DNA from: Ligustrum vulgare
Lineage: Eukaryota; Streptophyta; Magnoliopsida; Lamiales; Oleaceae
Direction: 5' to 3'
DNA length: 64,000 nucleotides
NCBI GenBank assembly: GCA_963555705.1
Contig: OY743170.1
Span: 29,959,362 to 30,023,361, forward strand
Below are positions 43,883 through 56,466 of this stretch, one piece after another (the first letter of the stretch is position 1; each line of letters starts with the position of its first letter). Below the pieces are notes generated by a model, which worked only from the letters and a program-made list of their open reading frames with translations, ran no database searches and was not told where the DNA came from. Position numbers and translations under genes: made by a program.

Positions 43883-44187
43883 TATTTATAAAATTACCAT
43901 CGTGTTTTTATACGTGTCTCTAGTTCAAAAATATGACGTGCATTGTATAATTTTTTTGGTTAAATTTGTACTAGTGACACCTAGTACAAATCTGTTATGC
44001 CAGCCAACTAAATTTTTGCCTGAACAGAATCACCAAGTGGAATCTGGAATAAAGAGGAACTTAAAATTTCTGGAGCAGGAAAAAGAAGCTGAATCAAAAT
44101 TTATGTCTGAATTGTTGGATTAGACCAGTGTATATGCTCTCAGATGTTAGGAAAATTAAACACGCCATTTACCATTGTTTATTGTTA
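43883..44187. other. spacer with a short open frame
   Basis: A + strand frame ends NLKFLEQEKEAESKFMSELL and a TAG at 44121-44123. It is charged and helical in look but has no recognised match or start. It may be an exon relic. Confidence 0.3.
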
Positions 44188-44362
44188 GATCCTGTTTGGT
44201 AATGTGAAAAATTTTAGTTTTTGTGAGTTTTTTTTTTTTTTTGATGAATGTGTAGTTTTAAAATGTTTGAAAAGTTAAAAATTCTGGGTTTGACTAAGAA
44301 TGGATGGTTGAGATTGAGTTTTAAAAATTAAGATGAAAATTTTTCCGTTATCAAACGGGCTC
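44188..44362. mobile_element. Tourist-like MITE
   Basis: The 175-bp element has GATCCTGTTTGGTAA at the left and the complement of GAGCCCGTTTGATAA at the right, flanked by TTA on both sides (44185-44187, 44363-44365). Ends and TSD are those of PIF/Harbinger MITEs. No coding region. Confidence 0.7.
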
Positions 44363-44365
44363 TTA

Positions 44366-46200
44366 GTTAACACATCACTTGGACGGTACTATGTTGCCAA
44401 TTTTTTGTTTGTTCGGTTCGGCCTTCGTGTACATGATTTGACCCCCAACTCTTGCACGTGAAGTTTATATGTCATACACGATTACACACTTCTGAAGTGA
44501 ATTTATATATAAATGATAAAGTAGTCAAAAGTTTCATAATTTTCATATATGAATTAAGCCACTTGCTACCCTTAACTATTTTCAACTCACTTTTGAGCTT
44601 TAATTAATTTCTCATTCTCCCAAGCATCAATTTGGGCATGTAAATATATGATTTTGATTTTCTCACTGAGGAGAGTACCACTTTCATCTTCCAAATTGAA
44701 AAAATAAATAAATAAAATAAAATAAAAATAAAAATAGTTCAACAATCATGCCCAAACATGACATAACAAACATTTTTTTCCCCCAAAAAGTTCTATATCA
44801 AAAGTAGAACGACTTAAAATACTGAATTCTTAACAACCTCCATATTTATGTTACTTCTTATCGTCTCTCTCTTTCTGTGTATTCCTTTTTTTTTCCCCAC
44901 AAAGTTTAAAGATATAATAAACCGTTTCTTGTGATCAAAGGAAACAATAACGAACTTTTTGGTCCAGTTTTGGATGGGTTTTTCATATTCGATTTGTTGA
45001 GTCAGACACTAGGTAATTATTTTGACTGTTACATTATGTATGATTCGTCTCATTTTAAAAATGATGCATGTGCTTCTATCCCATATATAAACGCAATCAA
45101 AGTAAGTCATTTACTTGAAAAAGTTACCAAATGGCGTGACAAGACGATTCCTTAAATATTATTTAGCTTCTTCGCCCCGTGAAAATAGATTTGCTCATAT
45201 TTTCACATAAATTAAGAAAATATCAATTAATGTAGTTGAAAATATAAATTTTTCTTACATTTTACTAATATATCCCTACATTAAAAATAACGTGATAAAT
45301 ATGATTATTTTATATTTGTTGATATCAATGAATTTAGAAAATTTTAAAAATATATATATTGACTTTCAATAAAAAAAGTGACTTATATATTATTTGAGAC
45401 ATACAAATAAGAAATACAATTCTATCTTTATGAGATGGATAAAGTATATAATAGCCACTATAATATTTAATTTTTTAAGAAATTGAACTTTATCGAAACC
45501 TCTAATTATATTTCAAGTGTCGTGAAAATTATGAACTAATTAGTGACACGTATTTGCACCTTAGTTAAAAGATGCCTCCAAGTAACTTTTGACATACGTG
45601 ATCACTAGCAAGGAAGAAGCTAAGTTACACAAATTAAAACAATGTAAGCCCATCCCTAATCTTCCCCCCTACATAAACAACATCATTTTTCATGATTGAA
45701 TCAAATTAATAAACTAACATTCCATACTGCAAAACGTAAAGAACTAATTTATCTTATTATCAAGTGACACGTGTACTCTTTTAGAGCGTCAGATTTTTTA
45801 CATGTAATACCGCAAATGACTTCTCAGTTCTCACATATCTGTTTGCCATTCCATTACAAACTCTTAAGTTCTAATAACCATGGGATGACGAATCGATTTA
45901 ATTTGGTAGAAACAATGTATTTAATTTAATTTGGACATGAAAACATTCTTTATGGTAAGCTCAAATGGCCACGAGATAACGATTAATTATCTTTTTGCAT
46001 ATGACTTCATGGTTGGCCGGCACTTGGACATATCGTGGTCCAAGTACTTGCCAAAATTGCGCCAACTATTTCTAACATTTCTGATAATGGTAAAAAAGGG
46101 AAAAAATAAATAAATTATTCATTAGTAATAATAATATTAATAGATTTATATAAGTGTGAATATGTACTATTATGTATGTAACATGGGAACAAATTCATAT
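44366..46200. other. AT-rich spacer upstream of the polygalacturonase
   Basis: No gene supported. Short frames at 44931-45155 and 45931-46113 resemble nothing known. ACACGTGT at 45767-45774 is a perfect G-box core about 1.16 kb before the start codon and could bind bZIP or bHLH factors. Confidence 0.5.
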
Positions 46201-46205
46201 ACTAA

Positions 46206-46377
46206 GTCGCCGTTGGTAAACGATTTATAAATTGGGTAACACATTTTTTTAAATTACTTTTTAATCGTACACATTTCTTTAAAATACTTTTCAAATACAT
46301 ATTTAATTTATCTCGAAAACATTTCTTTTTTGGGTTTATAAACAAAAAAAACATTATACCAAACAGATGCCAAAATG
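46206..46377. mobile_element. MITE-like element, related to the one at 43717
   Basis: The left end CGTTGGTAAACGATTTATAA faces a right end whose complement reads CTGTTTGGTATAATG and TTTATAAAC. Ends are imperfect and no clear TSD is seen. Confidence 0.35.
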
Positions 46378-46568
46378 TACTAACTGCATGCCAATTCAAA
46401 CAAATTGATAATATAGAAGATAGTTTCAACGACAAAGCACTTTTGGTCGTTAAAAATTATATCCTACCATAAGAATTATAATTTTGTAGTTAAAATATTA
46501 TATGTCGCCCAATTTAAGTACCATCTTGCATATGTGTGAAAGGTGTCCCAATTCATAAACTTAGTAAA

Positions 46569-46721
46569 GGCCTGTTTGATGGAGATTAAAAATCAGATTT
46601 TTATTAAAATCAAAGTCAATAATTAATCATTATTACATATTTTTTTGATCCAACAACTTTTTAACCACACATTTAATCAAAATTTACTACAAATTTAATT
46701 TAAATCTCCATCAAATAGAGG
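46569..46721. mobile_element. MITE in the polygalacturonase promoter
   Basis: CCTGTTTGATGGAGATT (46571-46587) is inverted at 46702-46721 (complement CCTCTATTTGATGGAGATTT). The right end is about 210 bp before the start codon and 143 bp before the TATA box. The TSD is not clear. No coding region. Confidence 0.6.
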
Positions 46722-46863
46722 TTATATATGATTAATGTAGTTTAAATGGAGCAAAAGTCAGCAACTGTTTTTAAAGAGGCCTTTCTTTCGTCTAAAATTA
46801 GTTTATCTTCCCATCCCATTTCCATAACGTAAGAGTCGTAGAGGAAAGGACACAATCCACCCC

Positions 46864-46872
46864 ACTATAAAT
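46864..46872 (+). promoter_or_regulatory. TATA box of the polygalacturonase gene
   Basis: CTATAAATA lies 67 bp before the ATG, in CACC-rich context. A transcription start about 30 bp downstream would give a leader of some 35-40 bases. Confidence 0.7.
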
Positions 46873-46930
46873 ATGCAAACTCGAAATGACTTTTTCATAA
46901 TAAATATCTCACTATTAATTACATGCGAAA

Positions 46931-49562
46931 ATGGCGAATACTTTTTCCTTGATTATAATTATTCTCTCTATAATTTCTTGTTGCACTAGTCTTGGCGATG
47001 ATTTAGTTGAGAATTATGATCTCCAAGAAGAATCTGGTCATGACTTTCAAGCTTTCCCTTTATATTTTAGCCTCATCGAGAGCGTCAAGCTACATAATTC
47101 GGCCACGATAGACACTGGATATTCTGAGATCAAGAAGTCTGCAACTTCAGTTAAGACGATTAATGTACAAATCTTTGGAGCTAAAGGTGATGGAAGTTCT
47201 GATGATAGCATGGTAACTAGTCCTTATTTATATCTATGATACGATAACAAATTTTAATATTTATCAAGTCATGCAATTTGTTAACTTAATTTTTTTTTTT
47301 TTTGACAAATTTTAAGTATTTTTTTTTTTAATCAGATATTTAGCTATTTTTATACAAGAAATGCAGACGAAAAGTTCATCTTTCTGTTATTAAATTTGTT
47401 TCAGGCTTTTCAGAAAGCATGGAAGGAAGCTTGTTCATCCTACTCAGCTGTTAACTTTTTGGTACCTCAGGGAAAAAACTACCTTCTCAAACCAATTAAA
47501 TTCTCAGGTCCTTGTAAATCTCAAATAACGATTCAGGTATGAAAAAATATACATACATGGAAAATGACTTCTAATTAGGTTAATTAATTAACAAGGGAAC
47601 AAGGTAGATTATTTTAAATGTAAGTATTTATTATTTAAAAAATGAATGCAGATTGCTGGCATATTAGTAGCTTCAAACGATCGCTCTGACTATAGCAAAG
47701 ATGGGAGGCACTGGCTTCTTTTTGACAGTGTCCAAAATTTAATTATTGAAGGTGGTGGTACCATCAATGGTAATGGAAATGTCTGGTGGCAAAATTCCTG
47801 CAAAATAAATAAAGCTAAGGTCGGAATGAATGAATTAATTTAATTAAAGTTTACTCCTACACTGCCAGTTTATCTTTCTTTTATCTTAAATTATTAGATC
47901 ATATTTTAATAATTTTCTGTATCATGCAGCCATGCAAGGATGCTCCAACGGTATGTTCAGTACTTCTTTCTTTTGATGCAGCTGCCTTGTGACATCCAAC
48001 ATATTCACTAAACTTCTTAAGATGATCGCGTCTAGAAATTACTCATTGAAATTCAAGAAACATTTAAAAAAAAAAAAAATTGTTTTCTGAATTCCTGTGG
48101 ATTGTCAAATATCCACTTTGGTGCCACTTTATTCTTGAGGTATTTTATTTTATACTCTTGTTGATGTGAACCCACAAAATTTACTGCAGGCCTTGACCTT
48201 CTACAAGTGCACAAACTTGGCGGTGAAGAACCTGAAGATCAAAGATTCACCGCAAATTCATCTCTCTTTTGAAAATTGCATGAATGTTGAAGCATCAAAT
48301 ATTGTGGTGAATGCTCCAGAGAAAAGTCCCAATACTGATGGAATCCATGTCGCTGGCACTCAAAACATTCAAATTTCCCATTGTAATATAAGAACAGGTA
48401 CAGAAAACATTATTTTTAATAAATATTAGTCACATCTCATTTTAGATACACAGTAACATTTATATAACTCATAACATAAATTTCCACATTTTATTTAATT
48501 TTGCTGGGTTGAATTTTAAGAAATTTATTTTTGTTGGTTGAATTTTGATGGATTACAATAGTAGCTATAACTAGCTATTTTTAATTTATTTTGGTCACAC
48601 AACTTTGTCCAGGTGATGATTGCATTTCAATAGTAAGTGGATCGAAAAAAGTCCTTGCTACAGACGTAATTTGTGGACCTGGCCATGGAATCAGGTTTTA
48701 AAAAAAAGTTTTTTTATTACAAAAATATTGTTAAATTTTATACTACACAATTATTTTTAATTTTTGATGTTTACTGAATGGCTTGGATCAGCATCGGAAG
48801 CTTAGGATCTGGGAATTCAGAAGATTATGTCTCAGATGTCGTGTTGAATCGAGCAAAGCTTTCTGGAACAACAAATGGAGTCAGAATTAAAACCTGGCAG
48901 GTAAATTTTACATGATAACATAGTATTTAAATTCTTTCTTTTTCGTCGTAAGTTTTCCAAAAATAGTTTTTCGATTTAAATTTAGTCGTCATTAAAGACT
49001 TTGCTCTTGTGTGTGTGATTGAGATTGAGATTGAGATTGATTTTTAACTTAAACTTAGAAAAAAATCTAGATTTTAATTTGTACCAAACATGGGCTAACT
49101 CTATGTTAATTGATATGCACAGGGAGGATCAGGAAGTGCAAGTAACATCAAATTTCAAAATGTAGAGATGCAAAACGTACAGAACCCTATAATCATAGAC
49201 CAAACCTACTGCGATCTATCTAAACCATGTAAAGAACAGGTAAAAGAGGAAACTACCATATATGAGGCTAAACAGAAATAATGATTTAATTTCATTTTTT
49301 ATGATACAAATATATATATATGTCGTTTTATTTATTTCAGAGTGCAGCTGTGCAAGTAAAAAATGTTGTGTATCAAAACATTAAAGGAACAAGTGCTTCG
49401 AATGTTGCCATTGATTTCAACTGCAGTAAGAAGTATCCGTGCGAAGGGATTGTGTTACAAAATGTGAATTTGGTAGCAGAAGGAGGAGGTGGATCAGCCA
49501 CAGCCAAATGTGACAATATTAATTTGAAGAATATGGGAACTGTTACGCCCCGGTGCTCCTAG
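46931..49562 (+). CDS. polygalacturonase, glycoside hydrolase family 28
   Basis: The enzyme hydrolyses alpha-1,4 bonds of homogalacturonan in the cell wall. Nine exons join in frame to 446 residues: 46931-47212, 47405-47536, 47652-47819, 47930-47950, 48190-48397, 48613-48694, 48792-48900, 49123-49239 and 49341-49562; all introns are GT-AG. Residues 1 to about 22 are a signal peptide (FSLIIIILSIISCCTSL). All four GH28 motifs are intact: SPNTDGIHV (about 246-254), GDDCISI (271-277), CGPGHGISIG (291-300) and RIKTW (328-332), with catalytic Asp 251, 272 and 273, His295, Arg328 and Lys330. The N-terminal prosequence with HDFQAF, the GKNYLLKPI and APTALTFYKC text and the nine-exon layout resemble tomato fruit PG2. 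A ripening or abscission role is inference. The frame ends VTPRCS. Confidence 0.93.
47930..47950 (+). other. 21-bp micro-exon (exon 4) of the polygalacturonase
   Basis: Seven codons (PCKDAPT) lie between a CATGCAG acceptor and a GTATGT donor. They join AKxx to ALTFYKC, as the family sequence requires, and both flanking introns are in phase 0. Confidence 0.9.
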
Positions 49563-51998
49563 ATAAGTAATGTAACATAAATAAAGAACAAATTAGGGTT
49601 TTTGTAAATAGATATTGCATGTCGTCGTTCTCTATTATATACAGATCGCGTGGATTTCAAGAAGTTCTTGCAGTCATGGCTACCGAAAATTTCTACGAGG
49701 TACGACGAAAATTAATTATTTTCCTCCCCCCTAGGAAAACTGAAAAGAGTGTTCTCGAAAGATGCATTTTGGAATTAATTAATGATTTAGAAACCTAATT
49801 GATATTGTTTTCTGCAAATTTCAGGTTTTGTGGGTAGTCTGGCTGGGAAAAGAACTCACTGGGTTTCAAGGATTCTTTGTAGAACTAGGATTATTGGTGC
49901 ATATAGAACAGGAAAATACAGCACTCAATAAATATATGTTTGAAAAAAATAAGTTCGATTGTCGCCTAAAATTAAGGAGAATATATATCTTTCCTTGTTG
50001 TAAGAATTGTAACAATCTCGGTTTGGGTCTCTTGAATAAAATATAATTACCCTGATGTTTGTATGTTGAGAAAAAAAAAAAAAAAAAAAATTTGCATTTT
50101 CTTTTCCATGAATTTGTTGATCTCTTTATCCTCAATTATTTAATTTCCTTTCTAATTGTGGGTTGGAACAAACTACTAGATAAAAAATTGGTGATAAAAA
50201 AAAAAAAAAAAGTAAAACTATGTTATAAATTGAGTGGTTAATAGAATCCAACTTCAATGGATCAATTTTTCTAGACATCAACAAAAAAAATTAGATTGAT
50301 TTCTCAGTTCTAAAAAACTCAAAGTTTTTGACATTTGAATGGCACTCATCCTCAGCATAGGTTTTGAGTTCAAATTATTGGGATGTAATCCAATTTTATG
50401 AGGGATAAAATGTGCTCAGGCTATCCCACACATTACGTAAGAATTGTAGAATACAAGACTCAGATCATTACACAACTAGAAAAGAATATTCTCTACGAAA
50501 CTTTGATATGATGCTCGAATAAGAGCAAGAAATGGAATGGCTATTGAAGATTCATGACACGACCAGCCCCAAGTTATAATAGTGGACCTGAAAGGTGACG
50601 TGCACAGATAATAGATACCAGCTAAAAGTAGGACTAATCATCAAGGCTACTAGAATTTTCAACTTAGTTTAACTTGTTTTAAGAAAACTTTGGCATTATT
50701 TCTCATGTAATTTGGACTTATCAACATGTAATCAATGTGTAAAAATCTCAACAATATAAGAGCAATGCACATCACAATAAAGATAAGTTGAATCATCAAT
50801 TTTTATTATGAAAACAACATGAACTATAAATATAGACACAAAATATGCACAAGTGCAATTCAAAATGAGCATGCGTTCCAAAATAATAACTACATGTTAT
50901 ATAAAATGAGCCATACTGGCTAACACAGTCGCGTAGCTCTGACTCCAAAACTGAATGCTCAAGTCCAAAAGTTTTCCAGAAACTTAACTGTTACCTGATA
51001 AGAAAATCGTGGAAAAATATATGATTTGATACGTTAGTGAGTGAATAATTTCAAAATTAATTTTTTTTCTTCATTTGCAAGTATTAACTGAAAATCGACT
51101 TTATATCAATGAACGACTCACATGATAACATTGTATAATCGTAGTAAAGAAATGAGACATACTCATGATACTTATAATATCATCCCATAATCACAATATA
51201 ATAATACATCTATAATTAGTGATATAATCTTATTACATCTCAATATATTGGAAAATCCACAAAAAAATGTACTCTGTGACTAAAATTTATAATACGGTTA
51301 TACATGCATAGACTGTTTCTTAAGCTGGTCTTAAAGATCTCGGATAATTAATTCAAGAATGTTGTCAAGACCTCCTCAATGAACTATATCATACATGATC
51401 AAGATCGCCTCAGAATATTATTATACCCGATCAGATCCCTCTATGTAGTATAGAATACGACCAAAATCGTCTTAGTGAACTAGAATAAGTATATAATCAC
51501 ATGTACTTTTCTGATCAATTTCAATATCACATATATTTCTCACCTTCATTAAACATATAATCATTCACAATCTTTCTAATTCCACAAATCTCATATTCTC
51601 ATGACATTTCATAATAATCATGTAATTGGACAAATAAATCACATAATTACATTTATTTTAATAATATAATTAATTTATCAATAATTGAAAATATTTTCCG
51701 TTACATTCAATCTCACCGCATGCCACACTGCCCATCTTCTCCTCCTCTCTCGTGTTCTCAATTTCTTCCAAAATAAATTAGATCTGCACAAATGTGGTTC
51801 ATATATAAAATCATATTCAGTTACTCCATCTCCGTGCCTAGCTCCTCCATTTCCTTCAACGAAGCTCCAACGACCTAGTTCAGGGTGGTGTATTGTTGGA
51901 AGGCGTTTCAACAATAGCTTTCATCATTTCTATAACTTGTTTGATGAATTATATATCTGACTCAATGTGGTGAAATGTATCATAAAAAGTTGAAAGTA
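49563..51998. other. 3' flank of the polygalacturonase and spacer
   Basis: ATAAATAAAG at 49578-49587 is a plausible polyadenylation signal. Poly-A runs lie at 50070 and 50197. Open frames at 49828-50046 and 51685-51960 have no recognised match. The rest is AT-rich with no gene seen. Confidence 0.5.
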
Positions 51999-52538
51999 TG
52001 ACGCAGGACGGAAGCAAAGAATTCAAGCGAAATCTTAAAATAAATATAAACTTGGAATCCACCAAGTAACTTGGAATCCACCAAGCAAATTGAGAAGAAA
52101 TCTCAAGAATTTTTATTAATAATTTGAATGAATGAATAAAAATAATGAATTAACCCTCTATTTATAGGGTCATAAAACAAAGAAACCTATTCTAAATAAA
52201 ATAGAAATACATAAAACCTATTCTAGATTAACTAAAATAAACAAAGAAACATATTCTAAATTATCTAGGAAATCATAAAACCTAAAATAAAAAGAATTCA
52301 AGATAAACTAAATGACACAAATAATACTAAATTATTAAAACACTGTTTTCGCTGTCTGAACGATCTCTAATGCCCAAAATACACCGTATGTCACAGCAAA
52401 GCAGCGTGTCCAATTTAGCTCGTCGAACTACCCAAAATAGACGTATTATGGACTCGAAACGGAGGTCGGACGCCAAATCCGTAAATTTCTGCTACGTTTC
52501 TTTTAAGTCTAATTTTGCCTCGATTCTGTCATACATTA
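51999..52538 (-). repeat. 3' LTR of the short Gypsy element
   Basis: It matches 53855-54376 along its length with scattered substitutions and one extra CTTGGAATCCACCAAG unit near 52065. Confidence 0.85.
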
Positions 52539-52609
52539 GACCCTTCCACCTCCAAATAATTCGACCCCTAGTTATAATTTGAACTTGAAAATTTTCAAGC
52601 TATTAACCA

Positions 52610-53338
52610 CTAGCGACGTCTTGCTCCTTTAAATTTAAAATTTTCAAACCCGAGAATTAGCTCTCCAATAAATTGGCCAACTAAAATATATGGTTTCATG
52701 AATAAATCATCATCACCATTGGGTTGTTCCATCAAGACATAATAGCTAACATGTTTAGCATGTAAGCAAGCCATCGAAATTGTTTTCTCGATTTTTAACT
52801 TTTCAATTTTATCCTTCATGGCACAATCTTCTACTTTTTCAATGACGTATTCTTTGATTTCATCCCCATAAATAAAATTCACAATTTTCTCTTGAATGTT
52901 CTTCCTGAACACATCTCTTGTCTCATTACAAATAACACCCTCTTTTTCCTCAAATTCAAACAACTCAGTTGATTCTTTTAGGGTTTGGAATGGGCCAACT
53001 AAGCTGGCTTGAGTTGGGTCGACAAAAATCTGAGTTTCAGTTGGGATAGCAAAATGGGCTTCATCTAAGAAAACATCTTCACCTACATAGATGATTTCTT
53101 TTGTTTCATCTTTATTCATGCATTCCTTGTCTTCTAAATACTCTCCTTCTAAGGAAATACTTCCATCTTTATAGATATCTTCTTTTGATTCTTGGATGTA
53201 AATATGATTATCACGTTCCTGAAGATCGATAGTGAATTCTTGTTCAAATTGATAAGACTGCTGAAAATCCTGATTTTGAATGTAAAATTGTTGTACATAG
53301 TTTAGAGGAAGAAAACATTTAATCATTAATTTCTTCAT
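52610..53338 (-). CDS. 242-codon frame: gag end fused to an acidic protein
   Basis: The frame begins MKKLMIKCFLPLNYVQQFY, which is the end of a Gypsy gag capsid domain (family: MKKLMIKRFLPP.Y). The remaining 200 residues are acidic and unlike gag: QSKEDIYKDGS-type repeats are absent, but EDVFLDEAHFAIPTETQIFV, FQTLKESTELFEFEEKEGV, FRKNIQEKIVNFIYGDEIKE and VLMEQPNGDDDLFMKPYILV can be read. No membrane segment, zinc knuckle or protease motif is present. It ends near the 3' LTR with an arginine-rich tail. Being open for 242 codons in a damaged element suggests it is recent or was kept. Function unknown. Confidence 0.5.
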   Translation of the reverse strand: MKKLMIKCFLPLNYVQQFYIQNQDFQQSYQFEQEFTIDLQERDNHIYIQESKEDIYKDGSISLEGEYLEDKECMNKDETKEIIYVGEDVFLDEAHFAIPTETQIFVDPTQASLVGPFQTLKESTELFEFEEKEGVICNETRDVFRKNIQEKIVNFIYGDEIKEYVIEKVEDCAMKDKIEKLKIEKTISMACLHAKHVSYYVLMEQPNGDDDLFMKPYILVGQFIGELILGFENFKFKGARRR

Positions 53339-53450
53339 TCGCTGCCAAGTTCGAATTTTATTTTTGCCTTGTTGGATACGGTCTGTCTGCAGTCAATCCC
53401 ACTCAAATTGATGCACATCCTTTGAGTCGATAGTTTACTTCTATGACTTT

Positions 53451-53882
53451 TCAGTGCTCCTTGATTTTCCAATAGTCAAAGAACCTTTCAACTTCATCTA
53501 GCCAATCGATAAAAATTTCAACTGTCAAGTTGCCAGAAAAGTAAGGAATATTTGCCTTAATACGATACTCCCTGCGATTATTGTTGTTGTTTCGTGGAAG
53601 AACAATATCCTCCTCATAATCTTCATTGCTAGTATCGTCATATTGCACATCTCTGATACCACCTCTGTTATTAACTCCATTGTTCCCAACATCTTGTACT
53701 ACGAACTCACGAAGCTCTCTACGTTGAACATCAATTCGTTGAAATTGTGCCTCAAAATCTGTCCTTGTAATCGGTAAGTCATCCATTGAATTTGGAACTC
53801 GAAACACAAAGAAATCAAGGATAGCGAGATGGAGATACCGGCTCTGATACCACTTGACGCAAGACGGAAGCAAGGAATTCAA
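53451..53882 (-). pseudogene. Gypsy gag N-terminal remnant
   Basis: Text includes MDDLPITRTDFEAQFQRIDV, NNNNNRREYRIKANIPYFSG and LTVEIFIDWLDEVERFFDYW. This is the start of a chromovirus-type gag (Y.IKADIP.F.G.L..E.FLDWL.EVE.FF). After 53451 degraded text (NYRLKGCAS) links through frame changes to the frame at 53338. The likely ATG is at MDDLPIT near 53787. Confidence 0.7.
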
Positions 53883-54376
53883 GAGAAATCCTTAAAATAA
53901 ATATAAACTTGGAATCCACCAAGCAAATTGAGAAGAAATCTCAAGAATTTTTATTAATAATTTGAATGAATGAATAAAAATAATGAATTAACCCTCTAAT
54001 TATAGGGTCATAAAACAAAGAAACATATTCTAAATAAAATAGAAAAACATAAAACCTATTCTAGATTAACTAAAATAAACAAAAAAATATATTCTAAATT
54101 ATCTAGGAAATCATAAAACCTAAAATGAAAAGAATTCAAGATAAACTAAATGACAGAAATAACACTAAATTATTAAAACACTGTTTTCGCTGTCTGAACG
54201 ATCTCTAATGCCCAAAATCCATCGTATGTCACAGCAAAATAGTGTGTCCAATTTGTCTCGTCGAGCTACCCAAAATAGACGTATTATGGACCCAAAACGG
54301 AGGTCGGGCGCCAAATCTGTAAATTTCTGCTACATTCCTTTTCAGTCTAATTTTGACTCAATTCTATCCTACATCA
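53855..54376 (-). repeat. 5' LTR of the short Gypsy element
   Basis: It starts TGACGCAAGACGG and ends CTATCCTACATCA on the + strand, next to the primer site at 53841-53852. Confidence 0.85.
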
Positions 54377-54381
54377 AAGTG

Positions 54382-54805
54382 TGAAGGTGTGATACTAAAA
54401 TTACGATTTAAGTATCCTAAAAAATTGTGAAGTATCAAAAGTATCATGTTGTTACTTTAAAAGTATCATATATAAGTATCATACTTTGATACTTGTTTTG
54501 AATAACGTAAATTTCAGTAATAAAATTTTTTGAAAGTTAATGAGTGATACTTTTAAAAGATGCAAGTTTCACTCATAATACCAAAAGTTTGGTATTTGTG
54601 TCAATGCCCTAAACTCTTATAATAGAAAAAGTGTGATAACGCGACTTGGGGAATTCAATTTCTCCAAGTTGAGTTTTGCCCTAAAATTCAATGCTATGTC
54701 CCTAAATTTGTAAGTGTGCAACCTAAATCTACCATCTCCCACATTCATCGAAAGGAATAATTGTGTATATTGAGAATGATGTATTTGACAAGATGGACAA
54801 TGATG
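54382..54805. repeat. spacer with scattered AAGTATC motifs
   Basis: Between 54410 and 54570, AAGTATC, AGTATCAT and the inverse GATACTT occur at least eight times with irregular spacing. No gene. The right part runs to the Athila-like element. Confidence 0.45.
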
Positions 54806-54810
54806 TAATT

Positions 54811-56463
54811 TGATAAGTGTATTTTATACTCTATCCTAAACGTAGGATTTTTATTGTTTATTCAATAATATTTTCTATTTATTTTGTGTTATTTGTTTAT
54901 ATTTCAGAAATAATCCCAAAGTCGAGAAAATAATGGAATTGGAGCAAAAACAAGCAAATTGGATGATAAAAGAACCAAAGTATGCAAATCAAGAATGGAT
55001 GAAGTAGATCAAGGGCTAAATTGAAAGAAAAGTCAAAGAAAGAACCAAATTGAAAAAAATTGAAAGTTCAAGGACTGAAGTATACAAATCAAATGAAGAA
55101 TGACCAAATTGCAAATATTCAATAGTTGATTTGGATAAAGATAAGATACTTGAGGACTTTTAGGATTCAATTGGATGCAATTAGAAGTCAAAAAGGAATG
55201 AAATATGGTAAGAATATTACCATAAATTCATTCCAATCAAACAAGATTTCTGGCAGATTTTTAGTCGGACTTTAAGAGCTAATTTTGGGGAAACATTCGA
55301 ATTGGAAAATCCTATCTCAGGATGAATTGTAACTCTTGAAGTTATATTTCCAACACAATTTGAATCACTTCAATCGGATAAGGGAATAGAAAGATATGAT
55401 CAAAATACGGAACACTGTACAGTGACAAAAAGTTCTCCCGTGAAGGCAACTTCCCTTGTTCGGTTGGGACTCTTTTAGAAGCCAATTTGGGTGAGATTTT
55501 CAGCATTCTTTTATTCCAAGTAACCTATACTTCGACTATATCTATGAATACATGACTTGGGGTACAAAATTAGGGGTTTCCAATCTTCATAATTCATGCC
55601 AAAATGCTGTCGAATTGCTAGGGGGTTCCAAACTTGTTAAAGGTAATCCCAAAGGGCTGTCGAACTTTCAAGGAACCAACTGGTGCATGATTGAAGATTC
55701 TTCTACAACATGGTGAAAAGGGTGATGAACTCCAATTATCATAGTTGTAATTTATCTTTTCTCATGTTTTTAGGCTAGAAATTTTGTGTTAGGATTGTGA
55801 TGAAGTTTTAACTATTTGATTCCATGTTTTTACCAATTATTTAATATATGAAGTTTATGAGTTTGATGCAATTAAATAAGTGCCTTTATTATCATGCAAT
55901 TGTTTGGCCAGCTTTTGTGTGATTGTCTTCATGATTTTCTATGTTCGAAAGAGTAGGATTTCATTAGAAGCTATTTAATTGCCACAAAGTCCGATAGGCG
56001 ATAGAAATATACCCCCATGCTTTGTGTTATCTTATATAGTGTTCATTGACTTTTAATGCTTTTCTAATCGGTTAATTGTCATAGAAATATAGTCAATTGG
56101 CATTTAGAGATAGGTTTTTATGCATCGCTCATAAGAGGACTTAAAACATTTTAGGAACATGGATATTGAAAACCCCATAAGTTGTCTTTAAATGATTTGG
56201 TTAAATACATGGATGATTTGGTTAAAATGGATTCATAATTCTAATGCGTTTGTTTTTATAAGTTTTTAAATTCAAATTTCATTGTTTTCTTTAGTTTAAT
56301 CTTTAATTCAGTTTAAAAATCAAAATTTCCAAATTCAAAGTTTTTCTTGTTCCGGTTAAGGTAGTAATCTAAAATACAATTTAACACAATCTCTGTGGGA
56401 TCGATACTTGGATTCACATCCACTTTATTACTTACGCGACCCGTGCACTTGTGGAGCGTATCA
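54811..56463 (+). repeat. Athila-like 5' LTR
   Basis: 1653 bp, highly similar to the right copy with scattered substitutions and small indels. No gene inside. Confidence 0.9.
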
Positions 56464-56466
56464 AGT

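Larger units (their letters stand above)
51999..54376 (-). mobile_element. short non-autonomous Gypsy element
   Basis: LTRs 51999-52538 and 53855-54376 start TGACGCARGACGGAAGC and end near TACATYA, with flanks AAGTA and AAGTG. A primer site on the minus strand (complement of GCTCTGATACCA, 53841-53852) sets orientation. Between the LTRs are only a gag remnant and one further reading frame; protease, RT, RNase H and integrase are absent. The left LTR has a 19-bp duplication (CTTGGAATCCACCAAG repeated). Total length 2.4 kb. Confidence 0.82.

Noticed and set aside
51685..51960. possible gene with overlapping open frames on both strands
   Set aside because: Neither frame shows a recognised motif; a phrase is shared with 9965-9980, which suggests a repeat.
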